The notes below the pieces were generated by a model. The model did not search any database, was not told where the DNA came from, and saw only the letters and a list, made by a program, of their open reading frames with translations. The position numbers and the translations under genes were made by a program. A stretch of 64,000 bases of DNA. Origin: Actinomadura meyerae. Its GTDB lineage: Bacteria; Actinomycetota; Actinomycetes; Streptosporangiales; Streptosporangiaceae. Positions 7,660-15,348 of this stretch are shown in pieces; within the stretch, counting starts at the first letter, position 1, and each line of letters starts with the position of its first letter. Location: positions 165,269 to 229,268 of the forward strand of contig NZ_FZOR01000008.1 of assembly GCF_900188445.1 (NCBI RefSeq), given 5' to 3'.

Positions 7660-8196
7660 ATGACCATCACCTTGGAGCGGGCGGCCACGGCTGCCACGGA
7701 CCCGCGCGAGCTGATCCCCGCCTGGGCATTCGACTTGCTCGCGGACGACTTCCGCAAGAAGCACCACACCTCGCACGCCTACACCGACCGCGTGGTCGGG
7801 CAGATGCTGGTCTTCCTGAAGGCCGCCGGGCAGATCCGGCGGGAGGCTCGCCGTGACCCCAGCGCGTACGTCAGGATCGTCCCCACCAGGCCGGTCGATG
7901 AGGCGTGGCACGAGGCGCTCCAGCGTACCGAGGTGTACCTTCCGATGAGTCTGGCGTTCGCGGACTCGATGATCCACCACCGGCCCGTGATGGACGACGA
8001 CATCCGCTCCGGCGCCGCCCTGGCCCGCACCATCCCGTACCTGAAGGCCACCGGCCTGTACGTCGACTCCGAGTTCTGGGACGACGAGTCCGGGTCCTCC
8101 TGCTGCCCGCCGGAGTGCAACGACATGGGCGGCAAGGCCGCGATGGGCAGCTGGGACGGGCTGGTGCCGGACGGGCCGCTCACCCTCCAGTTCTGA
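7660..8196 (+). CDS. GRDP-like (glycine-rich domain-containing-like) family protein
   Basis: 178 residues from ATG 7660 with GGAGG 5 nt upstream. The central pattern 'PTRPVDEAWHEALQRTEVY' followed by 'SMIHHRPVMDDD' resembles the bacterial GRDP-like family signature (vD-x-x-WHe-x-x-x-x-T-x-x-Y ... iHH-x-P). The C-terminus carries a Cys cluster, 'SCCPPECNDMGG', which could bind metal. The family has no established biochemical role in bacteria that I know. It lies 11 nt upstream of the APH-type kinase and is probably co-transcribed with it. Confidence 0.6.
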   Translation: MTITLERAATAATDPRELIPAWAFDLLADDFRKKHHTSHAYTDRVVGQMLVFLKAAGQIRREARRDPSAYVRIVPTRPVDEAWHEALQRTEVYLPMSLAFADSMIHHRPVMDDDIRSGAALARTIPYLKATGLYVDSEFWDDESGSSCCPPECNDMGGKAAMGSWDGLVPDGPLTLQF

Positions 8197-8207
8197 CAAG
8201 GGGACTC

Positions 8208-9014
8208 ATGCGTAGCGAATGGACCGACCTGCCGCCCGAGGTGCTCGGTGCGATCAAGGCGCACACCGGCCCGATCCGCGAGGTGGAGCCCGCGCCGGCG
8301 GGTAATCACGCCGATATCGCCTCCAGCGTGCACGCCGCGGGCGGGCGGCTGTTCGTCAAGGCCGCCCGCAAGGTCTTTCCGGACAAGGACGGCGCGGAGG
8401 TCCGGTCGCTGCGCAATGAGGCCCGGATCAACCCGCACGTGACCGAGTTCGCTCCCCGGCTCCACTGGATGGTGGACGCCGAGGGGTGGGTCGTCCTCGG
8501 GTTCGAGCACGTGGACGGCCGGCACGCCGACTTCGCGCCAGGGTCGCCCGACCTGGAGGTCCTCGCCAAGACGGTGACCGCGCTGCAGGCCACTCCGTGC
8601 CCCGACGTCGTGCGGATGAGGGTCGAGCGTCGCTGGGAGACGGTCACCGAGGACGTCTCGCCGATGGCCGGGACGGCACTGCTGCACACCGACGTCAACG
8701 CTGAGAACCTGCTCATCACCCGCGATGGCCGGGCGGTCCTCGTCGACTGGGCGTTCGCCTCACGTGGTGCCTCGTGGGTCGAGTTGGGTCTGCTACTGCC
8801 GTGGCTGCTCAAGGCAGGGCATACCCCGGCGGAGGCGGCGGACTGGGTGGCGGGCTTCCCGTCCTGGAGTGAAGCCGACCCGGCCGATATCGACCTGTTC
8901 TCGGCCGTGTTCGCCGAGCGGTGGCGTCGCCACGCCGAGCGCAACCCGGCCGAGTGGGTCCTGCTGCACGCGGACCTCACCCGCCGGTGGGCGGAGTTCC
9001 GCGCAGGAGGGTGA
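8208..9014 (+). CDS. APH-type phosphotransferase (aminoglycoside/choline kinase fold)
   Basis: 268 residues from ATG 8208 with GGGGAC upstream. The phosphotransferase signature is intact: 'LLHTDVNAENLLI' with H160, catalytic D162 and a downstream N, then 'VLVDWAFA' with the metal-binding D. A conserved Lys in 'LFVKAARK' serves ATP binding. Such proteins phosphorylate hydroxyls on aminoglycosides, choline, homoserine or other small molecules; the substrate cannot be predicted. The TGA overlaps the ATG of the next small ORF (TGATG), so they are coupled. It sits in the corA-flanked segment. Confidence 0.85.
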   Translation: MRSEWTDLPPEVLGAIKAHTGPIREVEPAPAGNHADIASSVHAAGGRLFVKAARKVFPDKDGAEVRSLRNEARINPHVTEFAPRLHWMVDAEGWVVLGFEHVDGRHADFAPGSPDLEVLAKTVTALQATPCPDVVRMRVERRWETVTEDVSPMAGTALLHTDVNAENLLITRDGRAVLVDWAFASRGASWVELGLLLPWLLKAGHTPAEAADWVAGFPSWSEADPADIDLFSAVFAERWRRHAERNPAEWVLLHADLTRRWAEFRAGG

Positions 9015-9142
9015 TGAGTCCACCTTTTGAGTCTGGTCTTCGCCCCGACGTTGCCGACCGCGGACGTCGCGCGGTGGACGACTTCATGGAGGCGGCCGCC
9101 CGCCCGAGTGCCCCGAAGGTGCCCTCGGAGGCGGAGGCGTGA
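9014..9142 (+). CDS. Small ORF coupled to the APH-type kinase
   Basis: 42 residues, ATG overlapping the kinase stop codon (TGATG), with AGGAGG just upstream inside the kinase gene. The product is charged and hydrophilic ('DRGRRAVDDFMEAAAR'). Third positions are GC-rich after codon 10. It ends 30 bp before the right copy of the 49-bp repeat. The function is unknown; it could be a remnant of a longer gene cut by the segment boundary. Confidence 0.45.
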   Translation: MSPPFESGLRPDVADRGRRAVDDFMEAAARPSAPKVPSEAEA

Positions 9143-9171
9143 TCGCCCGCGGCCGTTCCCGGGCGGGCCGG

Positions 9172-9220
9172 CTACAGCCAGCCGCTCTTGCGCAGGCGCC
9201 GGAACAGCAGCACGCACGCG
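9172..9220 (+). repeat. 49-bp direct repeat, right copy (attR-like, within corA)
   Basis: Covers the last 15 sense codons and the TAG of corA. Identical to 5043-5091. The repeat ends exactly at the corA stop codon on its left side. Confidence 0.75.
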
Positions 9221-10152
9221 ACCGCCATGATCGCGATGACCAGCGGGTATCCGAAGGTCCAGTGCAGTTCGGGCATGTGGTCGAAGTTCATCCCGTAGAT
9301 CCCGGCGATCGCGGTCGGCACCGCGATGATCGCCGCCCACGCGGAGATCTTGCGCATGTCCTCGTTCTGCTGCTTGCCGAGCAGCGCCAGATGGGCGTTC
9401 AGCACGCTGTTGAGCAGCTCGTTGTGCGCGTCGACCTGCCCGTCCACCCGCAGCAGGTGGTCCAGGACGTCGCGGAAGTACTCGCGGGTCGAGGCGCACT
9501 CGGAGACGCGGCCCTTGACGATCTCCTGCATCACCGGGACGAGCGGGTCCTCGGCGCCGCGGAACTCCAGCACCTCCCGCTTGAGGGAGTAGATGTCGGC
9601 GGTGACGTCGCGGGCGCCGGGGTCGAACACGGCCCGCTCCAGCCCGATGATGTCGACCTCCACCTCGTGGGCCACGAGCCCGTACCGGTCGACGACCTCG
9701 TCGCACACCGCGTACAGGACGGCCGCCGCGCCGTGGGCGATCAGCTCCGGGTCCTCCTCCAGCCGCTTGCGGACGGGCCCGAGCGGGTTCCCGGCGCCGT
9801 GCCGGACGGTGACGACGAAGTCGCGGCCGAGGAAGACCATGATCTCGCCGACCTCGATGTCGGAGGTCTCGTCGAGGTAGGACAGCGTCTTCAGCACCAC
9901 GAACAGGGTGTCGCCGTAGCGCTCGAGCTTGGGCCGCTGGTGCGCCGACACCGCGTCCTCGGCGGCCAGCGGGTGCAGGTCCAGCTCGTCGCGGACCAGC
10001 TCGAACTCCTCCTCGTCGGGTTCGAACAGGCCGATCCACAGGAAGCACTCGCCGTCCTCGCGGGCGAGGTCGAACGCGTCGCTGATGTCGCCCTCGATGT
10101 CCCGGCGCCCGCCGGCCGTGTAGATGGCCTTGTCCACGATCACGCCACGCAT
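9172..10152 (-). CDS. corA: CorA-family magnesium/divalent cation transporter
   Basis: 326 residues, the usual length for the family. It has a long acidic cytoplasmic N-terminal funnel rich in coiled helices, then two C-terminal transmembrane helices. The first ends with the signature 'YGMNF' (GMN motif), the second is 'YPLVIAIMAVACVLLF', followed by a basic tail. The protein forms a homopentameric channel for Mg2+ or other divalent ions in the inner membrane. The ATG at 10152 is the start that keeps a normal N-terminus. The last 49 bp are duplicated at 5043-5091, showing that something inserted at its 3' end while leaving the reading frame complete. Confidence 0.93.
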   Translation of the reverse strand: MRGVIVDKAIYTAGGRRDIEGDISDAFDLAREDGECFLWIGLFEPDEEEFELVRDELDLHPLAAEDAVSAHQRPKLERYGDTLFVVLKTLSYLDETSDIEVGEIMVFLGRDFVVTVRHGAGNPLGPVRKRLEEDPELIAHGAAAVLYAVCDEVVDRYGLVAHEVEVDIIGLERAVFDPGARDVTADIYSLKREVLEFRGAEDPLVPVMQEIVKGRVSECASTREYFRDVLDHLLRVDGQVDAHNELLNSVLNAHLALLGKQQNEDMRKISAWAAIIAVPTAIAGIYGMNFDHMPELHWTFGYPLVIAIMAVACVLLFRRLRKSGWL

Positions 10153-10197
10153 TCTCGCGCATCCGCGCCGCATGCCGGTCGAATGCCGCGCATCTTC

Positions 10198-10203
10198 TAG
10201 AGT
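10198..10203 (+). promoter_or_regulatory. -10 element of a leaderless promoter (histidine phosphatase)
   Basis: TAGAGT ends 7 nt before GTG 10211. Confidence 0.5.
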
Positions 10204-10210
10204 GGCCGCT

Positions 10211-10924
10211 GTGACGACCCTTCTCCTGGTACGGCATGGCCTGACCGCGATGACCGGTCCGGTGCTCGCCGGCTGGACGCCCGGGGTGGGCCTCGACGAG
10301 CGCGGCCGCGCCCAGGCCGCCGCGCTGGCCGCCCGGCTCGCGTCCCTCCCGATCGCCGCCGTCGTGTCCAGCCCGCTGCAGCGGTGCGCCGAGACGGCGC
10401 GGGCGCTGGCCGCCGGGCACGCCCCGCCCATCGAGAAGGTCGAGACCGACGACCGGTTCGGCGAGGTCCGCTACGGCGACTGGACGGGCCGCCCCCTCAA
10501 GGAGCTCGCCGAGGAGCCGCTGTGGCGGGTCGTGCAGGCCCACCCGAGCGCCGCCCGGTTCCCCGGCGAGGACGGCGAGTCCCTGGCCGCCGCGCAGCAC
10601 CGCGCCGTCACCGCCGTCCGCGACTGGAACGAGCGCGTCGCCGCCGAGCACGGTCCCGGCGCCCTGTACGCGGTGTGCAGCCACGGCGACATCATCAAGG
10701 CGGTCGTCGCCGACGCGCTCGGCCTGCACCTGGACCAGTTCCAGCGCATCCAGGCCGACCCGGCGTCCCTCACCGTGATCCGCTACACCGAGACGCGCCC
10801 GTTCGTCGTCCGGGTCAACGACACCGGCGGCGACGTCGCCGCGCTGGTTCCGGAACCGGCGGCGGAAGGTTCCGGGAAAGACGGACTCGGGCCGGGGGAC
10901 GCACCCGTCGGCGGCGGCGCGTAG
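10211..10924 (+). CDS. Histidine phosphatase superfamily protein (MSMEG_4193-like)
   Basis: 237 residues from GTG 10211. The phosphoglycerate-mutase-type signature 'LLLVRHG' near the N-terminus holds the nucleophile His. 'SSPLQRCAETA' supplies the second Arg, and 'CSHGDIIKAV' the second His. It belongs to the actinobacterial branch annotated as MSMEG_4193-type phosphomutase/phosphatase; the substrate is unknown. The gene heads the conserved trio with the DUF3090 protein and the SCO1664-type protein. Its stop codon TAG forms part of the -10 element of the next gene. Confidence 0.88.
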   Translation: MTTLLLVRHGLTAMTGPVLAGWTPGVGLDERGRAQAAALAARLASLPIAAVVSSPLQRCAETARALAAGHAPPIEKVETDDRFGEVRYGDWTGRPLKELAEEPLWRVVQAHPSAARFPGEDGESLAAAQHRAVTAVRDWNERVAAEHGPGALYAVCSHGDIIKAVVADALGLHLDQFQRIQADPASLTVIRYTETRPFVVRVNDTGGDVAALVPEPAAEGSGKDGLGPGDAPVGGGA

Positions 10925-10927
10925 GGT
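10922..10927 (+). promoter_or_regulatory. -10 element overlapping the upstream stop codon
   Basis: TAGGGT ends 7 nt before ATG 10935. Its TAG is the stop codon of the phosphatase, so the DUF3090 gene can be read both from the operon and from its own leaderless promoter. Confidence 0.45.
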
Positions 10928-10934
10928 CGGTGTC

Positions 10935-11483
10935 ATGCCCGTCATCTCCTACGACCCTCCGGAGCGCTTCGTCGCCGGCGCCGTCGGGCGCCCCGGCGAC
11001 CGCGCCTTCTACCTGCAGGCCCGCTCCGGCCGCCGGGTCACCAGCGTCGGGCTGGAGAAGTTCCAGGTGACGCTGCTGGCCGAGCGCCTGGAGGAGCTGC
11101 TGGACGAGGTGCTGCGGCGCAGCGGCGGCGACGCGCCGGTGCCGGCCGTCACCCCGGCCGAGCTCCGCGACGACGGCCCCCTCGACCAGCCGGTGGAGGA
11201 GGAGTTCCGGGTCGGCACGATGGCCCTCGCCTGGGACCCCGAGGACGAGCAGGTCGTGATCGAGGCGCAGGAGGTCACCGAGTCCGAGGAGGAGCCCGAG
11301 GTCGGCGAGGACGACCCGGCGATCGCGGTGCTGCGGGTGCGGATCAGCGCCGCGCAGGCCCGCGCGTTCGCCGAGCGCGCGCTGCAGGTCGTCGCCGCCG
11401 GGCGGCCCCCGTGCCCGCTGTGCGGCCTGCCGCTGGACGGCGAGGGCCACGTGTGCCCGCGCCAGAACGGCTACATGGGCTGA
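10935..11483 (+). CDS. DUF3090 family protein
   Basis: 182 residues. The N-terminus 'PERFVAGAVGRPGDRAFYLQA' (in parts) and the C-terminal zinc-ribbon-like 'CPLCGLPLDGEGHVCPRQNGY' (C-x2-C ... C) are the DUF3090 hallmarks. The family is restricted to actinobacteria and always sits next to the MSMEG_4193-type phosphatase and the SCO1664-type protein, suggesting a shared but unknown pathway. An acidic stretch (about 115-125) separates the two parts. The protein is cytosolic. Confidence 0.9.
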   Translation: MPVISYDPPERFVAGAVGRPGDRAFYLQARSGRRVTSVGLEKFQVTLLAERLEELLDEVLRRSGGDAPVPAVTPAELRDDGPLDQPVEEEFRVGTMALAWDPEDEQVVIEAQEVTESEEEPEVGEDDPAIAVLRVRISAAQARAFAERALQVVAAGRPPCPLCGLPLDGEGHVCPRQNGYMG

Positions 11484-11537
11484 GATGGGCCCCTCATCGT
11501 GCTGGATCATGGACGACGCGGCCGGGAGAATGAACGC

Positions 11538-12338
11538 ATGACGCAGTCCTCCCGGGACCGGGCGCCCGCCGGCCGCGCCGAGCGCGGCGCCGGCGGGGAC
11601 GTGCCCGCGCGCCCGGTCTCCCCGCGCGACACCGGCGCCGCCGAGCGGCTGCTGTCGGCCGGGCGCCTCGGCGTGGAGGGCCGCCTCGTCCAGGCGTCCA
11701 ACGCCACCCTGTACTGCTCCATCGAGGACGGCGGCACCGCGGCCAACTGCGTCTACAAGCCCGTCGCGGGGGAGCGCCCGCTGTGGGACTTCCCCGACGG
11801 CACCCTCGCCGAGCGGGAGGTCGCCGCCTACGAGGTGTCCAAGGTCATGGGGTGGGGCACCGTGCCGCCGACCGTGCACCGCGACGGCCCCTACGGCCCC
11901 GGCATGGTGCAGCTGTGGGTCGAGCCCGACCCCGACGTCGACCTGGTCGCGCTGTCGCGCTCCGACGACGAGGCGATCCGCCGCATGGCGGTGTTCGACG
12001 CCGTCGTCAACAACGCCGACCGCAAGATCGGGCACCTGCTGCCGCCGGGCGACGGCCACGTCTACGGCTGCGACCACGGCGTGTGCTTCTCCACCGAGTA
12101 CAAGCTCCGCACCGTGCTGTGGCAGTGGCGCGGCAAGCCGCTGACCCCCGAGGCGCTGGAGGCCCTCGGCCGGGTCGAGGCGGGCCTGCGCGGCGGCGCC
12201 CTCGGCGACCGCCTCCGCGAGCTGCTCACCGCCGAGGAGGTCGACGCCACCCGGCGCCGCGTCGAGCTGATGCTCAAGCACCGCATCCACCCCTACCCGC
12301 CCGAGGACTGGCCCGCCATCCCCTGGCCGCCGCTCTAG
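11538..12338 (+). CDS. SCO1664-family protein (kinase-like fold)
   Basis: 266 residues from ATG 11538 (GGGAG upstream). Motifs include 'NCVYKPVAGERPLWDFP' (a Lys like the ATP-binding Lys of protein-kinase folds), 'AVFDAVVNNADRKIGHLL' and 'VYGCDHGVCFS', which resemble the HipA/PI4K-like catalytic loop (N-x-D-R-x-x-x-H) and metal site (D-H-G). It is the third member of the conserved trio with DUF3090 and the phosphatase. A kinase-plus-phosphatase pair acting on one metabolite is an attractive inference but unproven. Confidence 0.85.
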   Translation: MTQSSRDRAPAGRAERGAGGDVPARPVSPRDTGAAERLLSAGRLGVEGRLVQASNATLYCSIEDGGTAANCVYKPVAGERPLWDFPDGTLAEREVAAYEVSKVMGWGTVPPTVHRDGPYGPGMVQLWVEPDPDVDLVALSRSDDEAIRRMAVFDAVVNNADRKIGHLLPPGDGHVYGCDHGVCFSTEYKLRTVLWQWRGKPLTPEALEALGRVEAGLRGGALGDRLRELLTAEEVDATRRRVELMLKHRIHPYPPEDWPAIPWPPL

Positions 12339-12364
12339 CCTCCGGCCGCCGCTGCGGCCCCCCG

Positions 12365-12386
12365 CCCGCCGGGCGAAACCGGCGGG
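12365..12386. terminator. Short hairpin after the SCO1664-type gene
   Basis: 8-bp GC arms (12365-12372 and 12379-12386) around the loop GCGAAA. There is no T-run. It may separate the trio from the next gene. Confidence 0.35.
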
Positions 12387-12402
12387 ATGCTCCAATTGAG
12401 GC

Positions 12403-13167
12403 ATGTGTACGGCGATCATCAGCGTCGATCCGTCGTCCCCGGTGCCCGTCCTCGTGGTCGGGGTGCGGGACGAGTTCGTCGCGCGGGAGTGGACCGGTCC
12501 GGGACGCCACTGGCCGGACCGGCCGCGGCTGGTCGGCGGGCGCGACCTGCGCGCGGGCGGGACGTGGCTGGCGGTCGACCCGGAGGCGCCGCGGGTCGCG
12601 GTCGTGCTGAACGGCCGCGGCCGGATGGCGCCCGAGTCCGCCCGGGCCTCGCGCGGGGAGCTGCCGCTGCGGGTCGCGGCCGACGGCAAGCTCGGCGACC
12701 CCGGCCTCACCGCCTACGACCCGTTCCACCTCGTCGGCGCGGAGCCGGACCGGGTGCGGCTGTGGAGCTGGGACGGGGAGTCCCTCACCGAGCGCGGCCT
12801 CGGCCCCGGCCTGCACATGATCGTCAACAGCGGGCTGGAGGGCGAGGGGCAGCTGGAGGGGGAGACCGAGGACGCCTACATGGCGGCGCGGCTCGCCCAC
12901 TTCCGCCCCCGGCTGGCCGCGGCCGCGCGGCCCGAGCCCGGCCCGGACGGCCCCGTCGAGCGGGCCTGGGGCGCCTGGCTGCCGCTGCTGAACGGCGACG
13001 GGCTGCCGCGCGCCGACCACCGGGCCCTGCTGCCGCTGCTCGACCTCGGCGAGGGGCGCGTGTGGGGGACCACCTCGGTCAGCCTCACCGCGCTCGGCGC
13101 GAGTGGCGTCCGCTACGACTTCTCCGCCGCCCCCGGCGACGGTGAGGCCTGGACGCGGGTCCTGTAG
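12403..13167 (+). CDS. NRDE/TANGO2-family protein
   Basis: 254 residues starting 'MCTAII', the N-terminal Cys typical of this Ntn-hydrolase-related family. 'VGVRDEFVAREW' corresponds to the N-R-D-E box and 'VGGRDLRAGGTWLAV' to the second conserved block. Bacterial and human TANGO2 members have been linked to heme handling, but the biochemical role in actinobacteria is open. It stands alone between the DUF3090 trio and the dipeptide permeases. Confidence 0.87.
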   Translation: MCTAIISVDPSSPVPVLVVGVRDEFVAREWTGPGRHWPDRPRLVGGRDLRAGGTWLAVDPEAPRVAVVLNGRGRMAPESARASRGELPLRVAADGKLGDPGLTAYDPFHLVGAEPDRVRLWSWDGESLTERGLGPGLHMIVNSGLEGEGQLEGETEDAYMAARLAHFRPRLAAAARPEPGPDGPVERAWGAWLPLLNGDGLPRADHRALLPLLDLGEGRVWGTTSVSLTALGASGVRYDFSAAPGDGEAWTRVL

Positions 13168-13234
13168 AACCGGGCGCCGCCTCCCGCCTCCCGTCGCCGT
13201 GCGGGCGCGTCCCGGGCCGGGCTGTGTGAACGCC

Positions 13235-13246
13235 TGCGGACGCGTG
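13235..13246 (+). repeat. 12-mer shared by both oligopeptide permease upstream regions
   Basis: TGCGGACGCGTG also occurs at 22236-22247, upstream of the complete opp operon. It could be a common regulator site or chance in GC-rich DNA. Confidence 0.25.
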
Positions 13247-13337
13247 ACACTGGGTGCTAAATTGACTACTTAATGCGATCTTCGTCGGGGGTGGCACGGG
13301 GAAGGGCGCGCGGCGCCCGCGGCCGGGTCACGCACTC

Positions 13338-14318
13338 ATGACCGGCTACGCCGACCTCGGCACCAGGAGGCCGCCGCCCGGCACCGCCGCGGCGCCCCCC
13401 GCGCCGGAGCCGGTGCGCGGGCGCAGCCCGTCCCGGCTCGCCTGGGACCGGTTCCGCCGCGACCGCGCCGCCCTCGCCGCCCTCGCCGTGCTGCTGGCCG
13501 TCATGGCGTTCGCGGCGCTGGCGCCGCTGTGGGCGCACCTGACCGGCCACCCCTGCGACGCGACGTTCCCCGGCACCGGCCTGGACGCGGGCGGGCGGCC
13601 GCGCGGCCCCGGCGCCCGCTTCCCGCTCGGCGCCGACCAGCTCGGCCGCGACGTCCTCGTCCGCGCCGCCTACGGCGCGCGGGTCTCGCTGGCCGCCGGG
13701 ATCGGCGCGGCGGTGCTCGCCTCCGCCGCCGGCACCCTCGCCGGCGTCCTCGCCGGGTTCGCCGGCGGCGCGCTGGACGCGCTGCTGGCCCGGCTGATGG
13801 ACATGATCCTCGCCCTGCCCTACCTGCTCGTCGCGATCATGCTGGCGAGCACCTTCCAGATCTCCTCGCCCGGCGCGAGCCTCGCCATGACGGTCCTGGT
13901 CATCGCGTTCTTCTCGTTCGCCGCCTACGGCCGCACCATCCGCGGGCAGGTGCTGTCGCTGAAGGAGCGGCAGTTCATCGAGGCGGCCCGCGCGCTCGGC
14001 GCCTCCAGCGCCCGGATCATGGCCGGCGACGTGCTGCCGAACCTGGCCGCGCAGATCACCGTGCTGACCTCGCTGCTGCTCCCGTCGGCGATCGTGTCGG
14101 AGGCGACGCTGTCGTTCCTCGGGGTCGGGGTGCGGCCGCCGATGCCGAGCTGGGGGTCGATGCTCGCCGAGGGCGGCGAGGTGTTCCGCACCGCCTGGTG
14201 GCTGCTCGCCGTCCCCGGCGGCCTGCTGCTGGCGACCACGCTGGCGTTCACGCTGCTCGGCGACGGCGTCCGCAACGCCCTCGACCCGCGCGGCGACCGC
14301 GCCGCCGCCGGGAGGTGA
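13338..14318 (+). CDS. ABC peptide-transport permease, DppC/OppC type
   Basis: 326 residues with the OppC-type N-terminal segment and about six membrane helices. The cytoplasmic EAA loop reads 'FIEAARALGASSARIMAGDVLPN', followed by 'SEATLSFLGVGVRPPMPSWG', the hallmark of the DppC branch. It pairs with the DppB-type permease 8 nt downstream. No substrate-binding protein or ATPase is adjacent, so the pair is orphan here and must borrow ATPases, perhaps OppDF encoded at 26.4-28.6 kb, or belong to a system split across the genome. Confidence 0.9.
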   Translation: MTGYADLGTRRPPPGTAAAPPAPEPVRGRSPSRLAWDRFRRDRAALAALAVLLAVMAFAALAPLWAHLTGHPCDATFPGTGLDAGGRPRGPGARFPLGADQLGRDVLVRAAYGARVSLAAGIGAAVLASAAGTLAGVLAGFAGGALDALLARLMDMILALPYLLVAIMLASTFQISSPGASLAMTVLVIAFFSFAAYGRTIRGQVLSLKERQFIEAARALGASSARIMAGDVLPNLAAQITVLTSLLLPSAIVSEATLSFLGVGVRPPMPSWGSMLAEGGEVFRTAWWLLAVPGGLLLATTLAFTLLGDGVRNALDPRGDRAAAGR

Positions 14319-14325
14319 CGCGCCC

Positions 14326-15270
14326 GTGCCCCGGTTCGCCGTCCGCCGCCTGCTGTACGCGGCCGTGGTGCTGTGGCTGGTGTCGACGCTGACGTTCGTG
14401 ATGCTGCACGTCTCGCCCGTCCCGGTGGAGCGCGTCATCGGCGGCCCCCGCGCGACCGCCGAGACGCTCGCGCAGATCCGCGCCAACCTCGGCCTCGACC
14501 GGCCCCTCCTCGTCCAGTACTGGGAGTTCCTCGCGCGGCTGCCGCGCGGCGACCTCGGCGACTCCTACGTCAACGGCATGCCGGTCACCGCGCTGATCGG
14601 CGAGCGCCTCCCGACGACGCTGTGCCTGGTGGCGGGCGCGGCGGTGCTGTGGTTCGCCGGCGGCGTCGCCACCGGCGTGTCCGGCGCCGCGCGGGCCCGC
14701 GGCCCGTGGGACCGGGCCGTCACCGTGTTCGTCGTGGCGGGCCTGTCCACCCCGCCCTTCGTCATGGCGCTGGCGCTGCTGTACCTGTGCACGGCGGGGC
14801 TCGGCGCGGCCGGCGTCCACGTGTTCGAGGCCGGCCCGCCGCTGCAGGAGCACTTCCTGCGCCGGATGGTGCTGCCGTGGTTCGCGCTGGCGTTCCTGAT
14901 GATGGCCGCCTACTCGCGCCTCACCCGCGGCGCGATGCTGGACGTCCTCGGCGAGGACTACGTCCGCACGGCGCGCGCCAAGGGCCTGCCGGAGGGCCGC
15001 GTCGTCCGGCGGCACGCGCTGCGGGCGGCGCTTACCCCGGTCGCCACCCAGCTCGGTATCGACCTCGGCGCCCTGACCGGCTCCACGATCGTCATCGAGA
15101 AGGTGTTCGGGCTGCAGGGCGTGGGGCAGCTGGTCTACCAGTCCATCGCGGCCGGCGACACCCCGGTGATCATCGGGGTGACGCTGCTGGTGACGTTCGC
15201 GGTGACCGTCGCGAACCTCGTGGTGGACGTCGGGTACGCGTTCCTCGACCCGCGGGTCCGCCTCGCCTGA
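14326..15270 (+). CDS. ABC peptide-transport permease, DppB/OppB type
   Basis: 314 residues from GTG 14326 with GGAGG upstream. It has an N-terminal helix, then the long periplasmic loop with 'LGLDRPLLVQYWEFLARLPRGDLG' (in parts) typical of DppB. Five more membrane helices follow, with the EAA loop 'YVRTARAKGLPEGRVVRRHALR'. The C-terminus 'VDVGYAFLDPRVRLA' is the usual end of this family. It forms a heterodimer with the preceding DppC-type permease. Confidence 0.9.
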   Translation: MPRFAVRRLLYAAVVLWLVSTLTFVMLHVSPVPVERVIGGPRATAETLAQIRANLGLDRPLLVQYWEFLARLPRGDLGDSYVNGMPVTALIGERLPTTLCLVAGAAVLWFAGGVATGVSGAARARGPWDRAVTVFVVAGLSTPPFVMALALLYLCTAGLGAAGVHVFEAGPPLQEHFLRRMVLPWFALAFLMMAAYSRLTRGAMLDVLGEDYVRTARAKGLPEGRVVRRHALRAALTPVATQLGIDLGALTGSTIVIEKVFGLQGVGQLVYQSIAAGDTPVIIGVTLLVTFAVTVANLVVDVGYAFLDPRVRLA

Positions 15271-15336
15271 CGGCGCTTGCGGGCGCCGGGGGACACTTCA
15301 CATGATCTCGGAGTAAGGGCGCTAGCTGGGCATGGA

Positions 15337-15342
15337 TAAGCT
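15337..15342 (+). promoter_or_regulatory. -10 element of a leaderless promoter (mshC)
   Basis: TAAGCT ends 6 nt before ATG 15349. Confidence 0.5.
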
Positions 15343-15348
15343 TTCGGT

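Larger units (their letters stand above)
5043..9220. mobile_element. Putative integrated cargo segment at the 3' end of corA
   Basis: A 4.1-kb segment lies between perfect 49-bp direct repeats of the corA 3' end. It contains a GNAT acetyltransferase, an XRE/TPR-type regulator, a small unknown protein, a GRDP-like protein, an APH-type kinase and a 42-aa ORF. It lacks any recognisable integrase, relaxase or transposase. Integration into the end of a gene, with the end regenerated by the incoming copy, is typical of site-specific elements. The element would be integrase-less (decayed, or mobilised in trans). This is inferred from the repeats only. Confidence 0.5.
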
